Assembly (NCBI RefSeq): GCF_003287935.1
Contig: NZ_CP030287.1
Span: 3,686,267-3,750,266, forward strand
Direction of reading: 5' to 3'
Origin: Streptomyces sp. ICC1
Lineage (GTDB): Bacteria > Actinomycetota > Actinomycetes > Streptomycetales > Streptomycetaceae
DNA: 64,000 nucleotides
Part shown: positions 26,558-35,229 of the stretch, piece after piece
Numbering within the stretch: the first letter of the stretch is position 1
Layout of the letters: each line of letters begins with the position of its first letter
Notes under the pieces: generated by a model
Told to the model about the DNA's origin: nothing
Database searches by the model: none
The model's input: the letters and a program-made list of their open reading frames with translations, nothing else
Position numbers and translations under genes: made by a program

Positions 26558-26656
26558 GTGCAGATTTGTGCACCCCCCAACTCGCCTGGGAGGTTGGCCA
26601 CATCCACACCTTGACCGGCCATGGCTCGGCCACAACGCTGGTGCACGGAAGTGCAC
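26558..26656. promoter_or_regulatory. Divergent promoter region with GTGCAC motifs
   Basis: Three copies of the palindromic hexamer GTGCAC (26568, 26641, 26651) plus a near copy GTGCAG at 26558 lie between the two accessory operons. The pair at 26641/26651 is 10 bp apart, one helical turn. Possible operator of the Scr1-type HTH encoded at 27448. Confidence 0.45.
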
Positions 26657-26677
26657 AGGCCGATACAGGAGGCTGGC

Positions 26678-26935
26678 ATGCCGCTACTGTTCGTGGGAAT
26701 CGACCCCAAAACCGGAGACAAGCAGAGCCCAACTGCCTGAGCTGACCTGGAACATGCGGAGCTGGTGCTCCAGGGGTGGCTACCGGGGCCGGAGCTGGAG
26801 GCCGAGTGCGCGGCCACCGAAGTACCGGGCCACGCCGTAGGAATCCCTGAAGGAGAAGGCGTGATCCGCCTCCCGGCCCGCATGCTGCACATGATCAGGG
26901 AGGCATGCGATGTCCTCGACGCCCACCTTCGATGA
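26678..26935 (+). pseudogene. Small accessory gene interrupted by in-frame TGA
   Basis: A perfect ribosome-binding site (AGGAGG, 5 nt spacing) leads into PLLFVGIDPKTGDKQSPTA, then TGA at 26738-26740. The same frame then continues with clean coding sequence, including AELVLQGWLPGPELEAE, VPGHAVGIPEGEGVIRL and MLHMIREACDVLDAHLR, and stops inside the DUF6879 start region. I recall intact Streptomyces relatives with an aromatic residue about here, so TGG to TGA is the simplest explanation. Readthrough or a sequencing error are alternatives. Confidence 0.6.
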
Positions 26936-27428
26936 GCTGATGGCCGGATGCACCACGGCATTCCACCTGGAGATGCGCGACTCCTACGCCGTGGACTACG
27001 AGACCGGCCCATTCGTGGCCTGGCGTACGGGCTACCGGCACGATCCGGCCGACCGGGCGGCCTGGTGGCGCCCGTGGCTTGACCTCGTGGTGGACGCGGT
27101 AGGCCGCGGGATTGAGATCCGCCGGGCCCGCATCGTCTCGGAGCCGGCCAGCGAGTACACCCGGTTCCTGTACGACTCGACGTTCACGAATGTCGCCGCG
27201 GGCGAGGACGTGCGGTGGCTGCCACGGCGCCGAGCGTCGGACATCGCGCCTCCCGGGAACGACTTCTGGCTGTTCGACGGTGAGTGGGTGCACTGGAACC
27301 ACTTTGCTGGCGACGGATCGTCGCTCGGCGAAGAGATCACCAGCGATCCCGTCTCGGCGAAGCTGTGCACCGAGGCCTTCGAGACGGTCTGGGCGCGGGC
27401 CACGCCGCACGCCGAGTACAAGATCTGA
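26910..27428 (+). CDS. DUF6879-family protein
   Basis: A 172-residue cytoplasmic protein matching the DUF6879 pattern: HLEMRDSYAV near the start, RRARIVSEPASEYTRF in the middle, then VRWLPRR, PGNDFWLFDGEWVHWNHF and a final CTEAFETVW. GGGAGG lies 6 nt before the ATG. The start overlaps the broken small gene by 26 nt, and the stop is 19 nt before the HTH gene. These proteins are nearly always beside Scr1-type HTH regulators; biochemical role unknown to me. Confidence 0.85.
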   Translation: MSSTPTFDELMAGCTTAFHLEMRDSYAVDYETGPFVAWRTGYRHDPADRAAWWRPWLDLVVDAVGRGIEIRRARIVSEPASEYTRFLYDSTFTNVAAGEDVRWLPRRRASDIAPPGNDFWLFDGEWVHWNHFAGDGSSLGEEITSDPVSAKLCTEAFETVWARATPHAEYKI

Positions 27429-27447
27429 CAGGACGGTCCGACGCTCG

Positions 27448-28296
27448 ATGCCCGCCTCCCCGTCGTCCTCCGCGCAGGCCGCCCGCGAAGCCGTAGCCGC
27501 ACGGCTACGCGACCTACGCAGAGGCGCGGGGCTGACCGTCGCCGAGCTGGCCGGCCTCTGTGGCTGGCACCACTCCAAGACGTCCCGCATCGAGAACGGA
27601 CGCACGGCTCCCTCAGCAGGAGACATCCGCCGCTGGTGCGGTGCCTGCGGCCATCCCGATGAGGCGGCGGACCTCGTCGTCCGGTCCATGAGCGCCGAGT
27701 CCATGTACAGCGAGTGGCGCCACCAGGTGCAGGAACTGAAGAAGCTCCAGAACTCGTGGCCCCGGATCTTCGCCGAGACTCAGCTGTTCCGGATCTACTC
27801 GTCCACGCTCGTGCCCGGCGTGCTCCAGGCCGAGGGCTATGCGGCCGGCCTGCTCGGCACCATCGCACGCTTCCGGGGCTACCCGGAGGAGGGCGACGAA
27901 GCCGCACGCGCGCGCGTGGACCGATCCCGGATCATCCACGACCCGGGCCGCCGCGCCGTCCTCGTGGTCGAGGAGACGGCCCTGTACTACCGGATGGGCA
28001 ACCCGGACGCGACGGCTGCCCAGCTCGGCTACCTGCTGACCGCCGGAGCCCTGCCAGCGGTGTCCCTGGGGGTGATCCCGCGCACGGTGGAGCCACGCAC
28101 GATGTGGCCGGTGGAGACGTTCCACGTCTACGACGACGCGTTCGTGTCCGTGGAACTGCTCTCGGCCGAGGTCAACATCACCCAGCCGTCTGAAGTCGGG
28201 CTCTACCTGAAGGCATTCGAGGAGCTGCGCCGCATGGCCGTCTACGGGGCTGACGCCCGCGCACTGGTCATGGGCGCCCTTGCCGAGCTGCAGTAG
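27448..28296 (+). CDS. XRE-family regulator with DUF5753 (Scr1-type)
   Basis: A 282-residue regulator. HTH at residues ~13-65 (RLRDLRRGAGLTVAELAGL, then HHSKTSRIENGRTAPS), followed by a DUF5753 ligand/partner domain with STLVPGVLQAEGYAAG and VEETALYYRMG. I use ATG 27448; the longer frame would overlap DUF6879 in another phase. Same architecture as the gene at 18521 but only distantly similar in sequence, and it lacks a linked DUF397 gene; DUF6879 takes that position. Probably controls the two divergent accessory operons. Confidence 0.86.
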   Translation: MPASPSSSAQAAREAVAARLRDLRRGAGLTVAELAGLCGWHHSKTSRIENGRTAPSAGDIRRWCGACGHPDEAADLVVRSMSAESMYSEWRHQVQELKKLQNSWPRIFAETQLFRIYSSTLVPGVLQAEGYAAGLLGTIARFRGYPEEGDEAARARVDRSRIIHDPGRRAVLVVEETALYYRMGNPDATAAQLGYLLTAGALPAVSLGVIPRTVEPRTMWPVETFHVYDDAFVSVELLSAEVNITQPSEVGLYLKAFEELRRMAVYGADARALVMGALAELQ

Positions 28297-28497
28297 CCGC
28301 CCCGCAGCGAGGATCGGCGTCCGGGCGGCGTCGGCCCCGCGCGCCTCTCCTCGGCTGACAGGCGTCGCGGGGTCAGCCCTCGGCCGTCAGGGACCGGTCA
28401 CCGTCCAGCGCGTACGCCATCACGGCGGCAGCCATGCGACCGGGCCGGACGGCGGTCGCGTTGCCCTCACCCATGACGGCGACATGGGCGGGGAAGG

Positions 28498-29060
28498 TCA
28501 GCGCGCTTGCTCGTTGAACTCGGCGATCCGGGGGGACAGCTCGGCAAGGCTCTCGACGCGGAACGTCGGCAGCGTCAGGGCCTCCTCGGTGTTCCACTGG
28601 ATCATCGCCCACGGGCCCCGGCGGACGAGCGCGGTGTGCATGCCCGCAGCGGCGCCGGGGCGAAGGTCGTTATCGATCCGGTCGCCGACGTAGAGGATCT
28701 CCGCGGGTTCGGCCGGGACGACCGCGGCGACGCGCTCGAAGAACTCGAGCTCCGGCTTCGACGCGGCCCCAGTCGTCCGAGGTGCCGATCAGGTCCACGT
28801 CCTTGGTGAACAGCTCGCGCAGCAGCCCGCCTGCGCGAACGGTCTGGTTTCCGGCGATGCCCAGCCCCAGGCCGTCCGCGCGGAGCCGCGAGAGGGCAGG
28901 CCTAACCTCCGGGTAGAGGTCGTCCTCGCCGAACCACTCCGGTTTGCCGGCGGCGGCCCGAGCCTTCCGTTCGGCAGGCAGGTCGAACCCGGGCGCACGG
29001 GGCCGGGCGCACGAAAGCGCCCCCTCCCAGTCAAAGAGTGACGGAAGGGGGCGCTTCCCA
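28498..29060 (-). pseudogene. HAD-superfamily hydrolase, frameshifted and 5'-eroded
   Basis: One HAD protein is split over two frames. Upstream part: AERKARAAAGKPEWFGEDD, then LGLGIAGNQTV and DLIGTSDDWG. Downstream part, in the other frame: SKPELEFFERVAAVVP, the Asp-containing ILYVGDRIDNDLRPGAAAG, and a normal C-terminus ending at 28498. Removing one base near 28768 (GGGGCCGCG to GGGGCGCG) restores a continuous frame. The N-terminal nucleophile motif DxDxT is not found, as the frame runs into repeats upstream. Likely a dying gene at the edge of the accessory region. Confidence 0.7.
29015..29056. terminator. Hairpin in the eroded 5' part of the HAD gene
   Basis: AAGCGCCCCCT and AGGGGGCGCTT form an 11-bp perfect stem around a 20-nt loop. 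It looks like an intrinsic terminator, possibly of the adjacent lipoprotein gene, which is transcribed leftward towards it. Confidence 0.5.
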
Positions 29061-29130
29061 CTCCGACGGCCCCGGCCCCGGGCCCGGCCGCCGACGGACG
29101 GAGTCCGGCGCAGCGGCGCGAAGCCCAGGA

Positions 29131-29209
29131 GGCCCGCCAGGGCCGAGGCGTGCGAGGGGCGCGTGAAGAAGGAGTGGCCCGCCAGGGCCGAGGCGTGCGA
29201 GGGGCGCGT
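29131..29209. repeat. 34-bp perfect direct repeat, two copies
   Basis: Identical 34-bp copies at 29131-29164 and 29176-29209, 45 bp apart. The second copy abuts the stop codon of the lipoprotein gene (29209). In the minus-strand frame they would encode repeated TRPSHASALAG. Confidence 0.85.
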
Positions 29210-29886
29210 TAAGAGGAGGGGATCCAGGCGTAGCAGCCGTTCGAGACGAACTCCGTCGTGCCCGGCGGGATCGTCGCGGTGATCTTGTCGCCGGCCTTCG
29301 GCGGGGTCTCCGGGCCCGAGGCGAGGACGGAGCCGTCCTTGCCCCTGGCCTCCCAGGTGCACGTCGTGCTCTGGGTCAGCGCGCGGTAGCCGCCCGCGGC
29401 CGGGGACTGCTTCGTGCCGTCCGGGAAGCCCTTCTCCGCCGCCGCGAGGACCGGCTTCTGCTCCGGGCACAGGTGCGTGATCGCGTCCTTCGCGGCCGGG
29501 ATCTCCCCGGCCACGATGGAGCCGACCGCCGCGTCCTTGTCCCGCTTCGCGGTGCGCTCCACCCGCTGGCAGGACTCCTGGCCGGTCTGCAGGACGGCCG
29601 CCGGGTCCATCTTCTCCGGGACCCGGCCGCTCAGGTACTGCTTCTCCGTCGCGGTGAAGCTGCCCGTCTTCGGCGTCAGCTTCGCGTCCGGCAGGACGGG
29701 GCCCGTCGGCTTCGCGTCCGTCGAGGGCGGCGCCGTGGCGTCCGCCGGGTCGGCGGCCGGCGATTCGGCCGGAGGCTTGGGCTTCGCGGCCGAGGCGTCG
29801 GCCTTGCCGTCCCCGCCCGAACTGCAGGCGGTCAGCGTCAGGGCGGCGGCCAGCAGGACAGCAGCCGCTGCGGAGCGTCGGTACAT
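29209..29886 (-). CDS. Putative secreted lipoprotein
   Basis: A 225-residue lipoprotein: RRSAAAAVLLAAALTLTAC gives a clean signal and lipobox, followed by a Ser/Lys/Pro-rich linker. The folded part contains four Cys (QESCQRVERT, ITHLCPEQK, STTCTWEA and VSNGCYAWIP) that could form two disulfides, and it closes with an Ig-like beta pattern. Start at ATG 29886 with GGGAGCC upstream. I do not recognise the family. Separated by a strong hairpin from the large secreted protein upstream. Confidence 0.72.
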   Translation of the reverse strand: MYRRSAAAAVLLAAALTLTACSSGGDGKADASAAKPKPPAESPAADPADATAPPSTDAKPTGPVLPDAKLTPKTGSFTATEKQYLSGRVPEKMDPAAVLQTGQESCQRVERTAKRDKDAAVGSIVAGEIPAAKDAITHLCPEQKPVLAAAEKGFPDGTKQSPAAGGYRALTQSTTCTWEARGKDGSVLASGPETPPKAGDKITATIPPGTTEFVSNGCYAWIPSS

Positions 29887-29915
29887 CAGGTGGCTCCCGT
29901 ACGTATGAGATGGGT

Positions 29916-29953
29916 GCGCGGGGCCCGGCCGCACCCGCGGCCGGGCCCCGCGC
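29916..29953. terminator. Terminator after the large secreted protein gene
   Basis: Perfect 17-bp stem, GCGCGGGGCCCGGCCGC with its complement, loop ACCC. It lies 12 nt after the stop of the gene at 29966. Confidence 0.9.
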
Positions 29954-29965
29954 TCCGTCAAGCGG

Positions 29966-32740
29966 TTACTTCGCGCCGAAGGTGAGGACCAGCTGCGGTG
30001 CCGCGTCCGCGGCCGTCGCCTCCGAGGACCAGATCCACAGCGGGTCGGTGCCCGTGCTCGTCAGGCCCAGGCTGTAGCTGGTGCCCAGGACCGAGGAGAG
30101 CGCAGCCGTGTCCAGCTGCACGTTCTGGATGGCCGAGCCGTCCGGTGCGCCCGCCAGGGAGCCCAGCGGGGTGGTGCCGAGGGTGGGCTTGGTCTTGAAG
30201 GTCGTGCCCGCGCCGCTCCAGGTACCGGTGACCGGGACCACGGAGACGGTGTCGGTGGTGCCGGCACCCGCCGCGGTCGAGGTCTTGATCTGCAGCGAAG
30301 CCGACTTCAGCACCTGGCCGGCCGGGGCCGCCGGGATGTCGAAGCGCAGGTACGTCTCGTAGGCCGAGGTGCCGCGCACGGCGAGCGAGCTCACGGTGCC
30401 GTAGGCGGTGCTGGGCGCGCCCTGGTTGATGTACGTGTCCTCGGTCGTGGTGACCTTGGAGACGGTGTCGGTGGCGGCCTTGGCCAGGTCGAAGTGGTTC
30501 TTGACCTGGGCCTGGGTCAGCACCTTCGGGTAGACGGCCGTCTCGTCGATCTGGCCGGCGAAGAAGTTGCTGGACGGCTTGGTCGGCCAGCCGCTGAGGT
30601 TGTCGCCGCCGACGTGCCAGAAGCCCTCGAACTGCTGGGAGCCCGTGACGTTGAGCGTGCCCTTGGACTGTCCGTCCACGTACAGCGCCATGCCGGCGGG
30701 GCCCTGCGTCGCGACGACGTGGTGCCACTTGTTGTCGTTGAACGTGTCGAGCAGACCGGTCGAGATGGTCTTCACGCTGCCGGGGTTGGTCCCGAAGACG
30801 ATCCGGCCGTTGTTGGTCATGTAGACGTGCTTGTCGTACAGGCCGCTGTTGCGGTCGGTGTTGGTGCCGAAGCCGATCAGCTTGCCGCCGCGCGTGGAGT
30901 TCGTCTTGAACCACGTCTCGATGGAGTACGAGCTGCCGACCGTCTGGCGGTGGTCGCTGTACACCTTCTGGCTGGTGCCGTTGAAGCCCATGGCCGTGCT
31001 GGCACCGGTGACCGCGCCCGGGGTCTGGCGCAGCGCCGGGGCGTTGAGCTGGATGCCGCTGGTGTTGCCGCCGTCCGAGGAGTCGGCGACGTACGGGCTG
31101 ACGGTGTCGTCGTAGCGCCAGTACAGGTTGGCGCCGTCGGCGCGGACCTGGTTGGGGTAGGCGAGCACCGAGGACGGGACCGTCACCGAGGTGCTGGCCG
31201 ACAGGGCGCTGGTGTTGCCCGCCGCGTCGGTCGCGGTGACGCGGTAGCTGTAGGACAGGCCGGCCTTGACCGTGGCGTCGGTCCAGGAGGCCTGCTGGCG
31301 CTGCCACTCCAGGGACTCCGCGGTGAGGGTGGCGACCGGGGTCGCGGACCCGTTGCGGTAGACGCGGTAGGTCAGCTTGCTGTCGTCCTGGTCGTAGCTG
31401 GCGCGCCAGCGGACCTGGACCTCGCCCGGCTTGACGCTGGAGACGCTGGAGACCGGGGTGGTCGGGGCGGCGACGTCGCCGGTGGAGGCGAAGCGGGTCA
31501 GGGCCTGCTGGGCCTTGCCGTTGATGAGGGTGAACTCACCGCCGACCCACATGTACTTGGTGCTGCTCTTCTCCGCGATGGTCATGACGCGCGGGCCGAT
31601 GCCCTCGCCGAGGCCGTCGTTGGCGTTGGGGTGCCAGCCGAGCTTGCGGGGGCTGCGCACGAAGCCGTCCGCGGGCGCGGGGGCGGCGCCTTCGTGGTCG
31701 GTCAGCTGCGCGAGCAGGAAGTGGCGCTTGCCGTCGGGGAACTGGCCCTCGAGGGAGCAGTCGTGCGCGTGCGAGGAGCTGTAGAGGACTCCGTCGTACG
31801 GCAGGACGTACTGGGTGGCGCCGAGGCAGCGGTCGCGCCACTTCTCGGAGAAGTTGGTGGCGAGGCCGATGCGGCCGTCGAAGACTCCGCCGCCGGATCC
31901 CTCGTTGCCGGTGTAGTAGCCGGTCGAGTCGGCCGCGATGTGCTTGACGACCGAGTTCGCCGGGATGTTGGAGTACGTCTTGGTCACGGCGCCGGTGGTG
32001 GCGTTGACGACGGCCAGCGCGTGGCTGTTGGAGCCGTTGACCGTGAAGAAGTCGCCGCCGAGCAGGACGTTCTTGCCGTCGTTGCTGACCTGGACCGCGC
32101 GGCCGGGCTCGTCGACGTTGGCGACGAAGGGCTTCAGCGCTCCGGAGGCGGCGTCGACCGCGGCGAACCGCTCGCGGGTCTGGCCCTCGACGTTGCTGAA
32201 GTCGCCGGCCGCGTACAGGGTGTCGTCGGTGACGGCGAGCGCCCGCACGGTGGCCGGGAAGTTCGGGTGGAACGAGGCCTTGGGGGTGCAGGTCTCGATG
32301 TCGATCGCGGCGACGCTGGAGACCGGGGTGCCGTTGACGGCGCCGAAGTAGCCGCCCGCGTAAAGGGTCTTCTTGTCCTTCGAGACGGTGAGGGCGCGCA
32401 CGGTCGCGCTGCCGTCGCCGACGGTGAAGGAGAGCTTGCACGAGCTCGGGGCGCCCGTCGCCGCGTCGAGCGCGACGAAGTTCACGGCTTCCTGCTCCGC
32501 GCCGGCCGCGCCGTCCGGCGGGCGGACCGCCGAGAAGGTGCCGCCGGCGAAGACCGTGCCGCCCGCCTGGTCCATGGCCCAGACGATGCCGTTCGGCTGC
32601 CACGTCGGCAGGTTGTCGGCGGTGAAGGCCACCGGTTGCGTGATGGCCGACGCCTCGGGTATCAGCACGAGGCCCAGGCCGGTGCCGGCACCGGCCAGTG
32701 ACAGGACGAGGGCAGCAGTCAGCCCTCTGGATCTACGCAT
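29966..32740 (-). CDS. Large secreted multidomain protein (propeller, FN3, LamG, DNRLRE)
   Basis: A 924-residue exported protein. Signal peptide RRSRGLTAALVLSLAGAGTG. Residues ~30-410 form a WD/PQQ-like beta-propeller with repeats such as GGTVFAGGTFSAV, KKTLYAGGYFGAV and DDTLYAAGDFSNV. A fibronectin type III domain lies near 425-510, a LamG/concanavalin-like jellyroll near 530-720 (SYSIETWFKTNS, MALYVDGQSKGTL), and a DNRLRE beta domain at the C-terminus. No catalytic motif is seen, so it is probably an adhesin, scaffold or glycan-binding surface protein. ATG 32740 is chosen because it directly precedes the signal peptide. Confidence 0.85.
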   Translation of the reverse strand: MRRSRGLTAALVLSLAGAGTGLGLVLIPEASAITQPVAFTADNLPTWQPNGIVWAMDQAGGTVFAGGTFSAVRPPDGAAGAEQEAVNFVALDAATGAPSSCKLSFTVGDGSATVRALTVSKDKKTLYAGGYFGAVNGTPVSSVAAIDIETCTPKASFHPNFPATVRALAVTDDTLYAAGDFSNVEGQTRERFAAVDAASGALKPFVANVDEPGRAVQVSNDGKNVLLGGDFFTVNGSNSHALAVVNATTGAVTKTYSNIPANSVVKHIAADSTGYYTGNEGSGGGVFDGRIGLATNFSEKWRDRCLGATQYVLPYDGVLYSSSHAHDCSLEGQFPDGKRHFLLAQLTDHEGAAPAPADGFVRSPRKLGWHPNANDGLGEGIGPRVMTIAEKSSTKYMWVGGEFTLINGKAQQALTRFASTGDVAAPTTPVSSVSSVKPGEVQVRWRASYDQDDSKLTYRVYRNGSATPVATLTAESLEWQRQQASWTDATVKAGLSYSYRVTATDAAGNTSALSASTSVTVPSSVLAYPNQVRADGANLYWRYDDTVSPYVADSSDGGNTSGIQLNAPALRQTPGAVTGASTAMGFNGTSQKVYSDHRQTVGSSYSIETWFKTNSTRGGKLIGFGTNTDRNSGLYDKHVYMTNNGRIVFGTNPGSVKTISTGLLDTFNDNKWHHVVATQGPAGMALYVDGQSKGTLNVTGSQQFEGFWHVGGDNLSGWPTKPSSNFFAGQIDETAVYPKVLTQAQVKNHFDLAKAATDTVSKVTTTEDTYINQGAPSTAYGTVSSLAVRGTSAYETYLRFDIPAAPAGQVLKSASLQIKTSTAAGAGTTDTVSVVPVTGTWSGAGTTFKTKPTLGTTPLGSLAGAPDGSAIQNVQLDTAALSSVLGTSYSLGLTSTGTDPLWIWSSEATAADAAPQLVLTFGAK

Positions 32741-32992
32741 GAGCCCCCCAGGGCTATTGCCCGGTTTGAATGGCTGGTTCGACAAGTATCAGATCAGCCA
32801 TATGTTCTGGCGCAGACTAGGGCTCACGCGAGGGCCTGGTCACCGCACTTGACCCATTGCATACCAACTTGGAATCAAGAAGGTTCAGTGCGGATGGTGC
32901 ACTTCGGACATATGGCGGGTTTGCCCCGGTCAGGCCCGTGGATTGCTCCACGAATGACCGGGACACGGCAATCGTTAGGCGAAATATAAGCC

Positions 32993-34006
32993 CTAGCGGT
33001 CGATGCGAACGCTCACGCCCGCCAGTTGGTCCTCGACCTGGCGGATGTCGGAGTCGACCATGATCTTGGCCAATTCGGCCACCAGGACCGTCGGCTTCCA
33101 GCCGAGCAGCTCATTCGCCTTGGAGGCGTCGCCGATGAGGGCGTCGACCTCGCTGGGGCGCTCGTACTTGGGGTCGTAGCGAACGTGGTCGTTCCAGTCG
33201 AGACCGGCGTGGGCGAAGGAGGCCTCGACGAACTCGCGGACGGTGGCGGCGACGCCGGTGGCCACGACGTAGTCGGTGGCCTCGTCCTGCTGGAGCATCC
33301 GCCACATGGCGTCCACGTACTCCGGGGCGTAGCCCCAGTCGCGGACCGCGTCGAGGTTGCCGAGGTAGAGCTTCTCCTGCAGGCCCGCCCGGATCCGGGC
33401 GACCGCGCGGGTGATCTTGCGGGTCACGAAGGTCTCGCCGCGGCGCGGGGACTCGTGGTTGAAGAGGATCCCGTTGACGGCGAACATGCCGTAGGCCTCG
33501 CGGTAGTTCACCGTCGTCCAGTACGCGAACACCTTCGCGGCGCCGTACGGGCTGCGCGGGTGGAACGGCGTGGACTCGTTCTGCGGGGGCGGGGTGGCGC
33601 CGAACATCTCCGAGGACGAGGCCTGGTAGATGCGGGTGTCGATCCCGCTGGCCCGGATCGCCTCCAGCAGCCGCAGCGCCCCGAGGCCGGTCACGTCGCC
33701 CGTGTACAGCGGGGCGTCGAAGGAGACGCGCACGTGCGACTGGGCGCCGAGGTTGTAGACCTCGTCGGGGCGTATCTCGCGGAGCAGGTTCACCAGGGCC
33801 ACGCCGTCGGAGAGGTCCGCGTGGTGCAGCACGAAGGACCGGTTCGCCGTCTGCGGGTCCTGGTAGATGTGGTCGATCCGCTCCGTGTTGAAGCTGGAGG
33901 ACCTCCGCACGAGACCGTGCACCGTGTAGCCCTTGGAGAGCAGCAGCTCTGCGAGGTACGAGCCGTCCTGCCCGGTGACGCCGGTGATCAGCGCGGTCTT
34001 GCCCAT
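32993..34006 (-). CDS. gmd: GDP-mannose 4,6-dehydratase
   Basis: First step from GDP-mannose to GDP-L-fucose. The 337-residue extended SDR has the NADP motif [12 protein letters not shown], the characteristic [13 protein letters not shown], the catalytic SSSEMFG and YGAAK, and a conserved [16 protein letters not shown]. Start at ATG 34006. The longer upstream frame crosses the divergent promoter. It faces the GDP-fucose synthase gene, together making GDP-L-fucose in the cytoplasm, presumably for the polysaccharide started by the transferase at 35230. Confidence 0.96.
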   Translation of the reverse strand: MGKTALITGVTGQDGSYLAELLLSKGYTVHGLVRRSSSFNTERIDHIYQDPQTANRSFVLHHADLSDGVALVNLLREIRPDEVYNLGAQSHVRVSFDAPLYTGDVTGLGALRLLEAIRASGIDTRIYQASSSEMFGATPPPQNESTPFHPRSPYGAAKVFAYWTTVNYREAYGMFAVNGILFNHESPRRGETFVTRKITRAVARIRAGLQEKLYLGNLDAVRDWGYAPEYVDAMWRMLQQDEATDYVVATGVAATVREFVEASFAHAGLDWNDHVRYDPKYERPSEVDALIGDASKANELLGWKPTVLVAELAKIMVDSDIRQVEDQLAGVSVRIDR

Positions 34007-34174
34007 TGGGTCCCCCCTGGGGATCGTTGCGGTCTTGTTGTACTGGGGCTGCGGCTTCGCCCCTGAGCGGCCGGTACGGCAGGCGGCCCCGCCCCGAGAG
34101 GACTGGATGGGTACCGTACACGGCTCATGCGGAACGCAGTCCGCCGCATCCACGGTGTGGAGGCGGCGGCCGGC

Positions 34175-34208
34175 GGCGGCCTCCCCGGCCGTGGCCGGGG
34201 AGGCCGCC
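34175..34208. repeat. 16-bp inverted repeat in the gmd-fcl promoter region
   Basis: GGCGGCCTCCCCGGCC and its exact complement are separated by GT. A terminator-strength hairpin between divergent genes is unusual; it could block readthrough, act in the 5' leader of fcl, or be a cruciform or protein site. Confidence 0.75.
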
Positions 34209-34262
34209 GGGGCGGTGACTCCCCCGTAAACCCGCGGCCGGCGGACTGGCATCATCGGCGGT

Positions 34263-35216
34263 ATGACAAGTTCGCCGTTCCTGCCTCCGAACGCCCGCGT
34301 CTTCGTCGCCGGCCACCGCGGTCTCGTGGGGTCCGCGGTCGTCCGCCGGCTCACCGCCGACGGATACGAGGTGCTCACCCGCGGCCGCGCCGACCTCGAT
34401 CTGCGCGACGCCGCGGCGACCGCGGCGTACCTGGCCGACGTCCGGCCCGACGCCGTCGTCCTGGCGGCCGCCAAGGTCGGCGGGATCATGGCCAACAGCA
34501 CCTTCCCGGTGCAGTTCCTCGAGGACAACCTCAAGATCCAGCTCAGCGTCGTCGCCGGCGCGCACGCCGCGGACGTCGGCCGGCTGCTGTTCCTCGGCTC
34601 CTCCTGCATCTACCCCAAGCTCGCGCCGCAGCCCATCAGCGAGGACGCCCTGCTGACCGGCCCGCTGGAGCCCACGAACGAGGCGTACGCCCTGGCGAAG
34701 ATCGCCGGCATCGTCCAGGTCCAGTCGTACCGCAAGCAGTACGGGGCCTCGTACATCTCGGCCATGCCGACGAACCTGTACGGCCCGGGCGACAACTTCG
34801 ACCTGGAGTCCTCGCACGTCCTGCCCGCCCTCGTCCGCCGCTTCCACGAGGCCGCGGCCGAGGGGCGCGAGGAGGTCACGCTGTGGGGCTCGGGCACGCC
34901 CCGCCGGGAGTTCCTGCACGTCGACGACCTGGCCGCCGCCTGCGCCGTCCTGCTGCGCGAGTACGACGGCGCCGAGCCGGTCAACATCGGCTGCGGCGAG
35001 GACCTCACCATCAAGGAACTCGCCGAGACGGTCGCCGAGGTGACCGGCTTCCGGGGCAGGCTCGACTGGGACACCTCCAAGCCCGACGGGACGCCCCGCA
35101 AGCTGCTGGACGTCACCCGCCTGCGCGCGCTGGGCTGGAAGCCCGCCGTCCCGCTGCGGGACGGCATCGCCTCCACGTACGCGTGGTGGCGCGAGCAGGG
35201 TGAGAAGCGGAGCTGA
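34263..35216 (+). CDS. fcl: GDP-L-fucose synthase
   Basis: Epimerase/reductase that turns GDP-4-keto-6-deoxymannose into GDP-L-fucose, 317 residues. NADP-binding motif [23 protein letters not shown] with the catalytic Ser, YALAK with Tyr and Lys, and the family-specific [10 protein letters not shown] and FLHVDDLA. Divergent from gmd and 13 nt short of the convergent sugar transferase. The start ATG follows GGCGGT. Also known as wcaG. Confidence 0.96.
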   Translation: MTSSPFLPPNARVFVAGHRGLVGSAVVRRLTADGYEVLTRGRADLDLRDAAATAAYLADVRPDAVVLAAAKVGGIMANSTFPVQFLEDNLKIQLSVVAGAHAADVGRLLFLGSSCIYPKLAPQPISEDALLTGPLEPTNEAYALAKIAGIVQVQSYRKQYGASYISAMPTNLYGPGDNFDLESSHVLPALVRRFHEAAAEGREEVTLWGSGTPRREFLHVDDLAAACAVLLREYDGAEPVNIGCGEDLTIKELAETVAEVTGFRGRLDWDTSKPDGTPRKLLDVTRLRALGWKPAVPLRDGIASTYAWWREQGEKRS

Positions 35217-35229
35217 TCCCAAGTCGGCC

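Noticed and set aside
25371-28296. Phage-defence island
   Set aside because: Accessory look and HTH regulators, but no nuclease, helicase, NTPase, methyltransferase or integrase is encoded.
28373-28474. 33-residue minus-strand frame ending in AYALDGDRSLTAEG after the HAD remnant
   Set aside because: Composition looks coding, but there is no ribosome-binding site I trust and no family I know; too weak to annotate.
30494-32701. 735-codon plus-strand frame opposite the large secreted protein
   Set aside because: Low-complexity Val/Gly/Asp/Arg translation typical of antisense frames.
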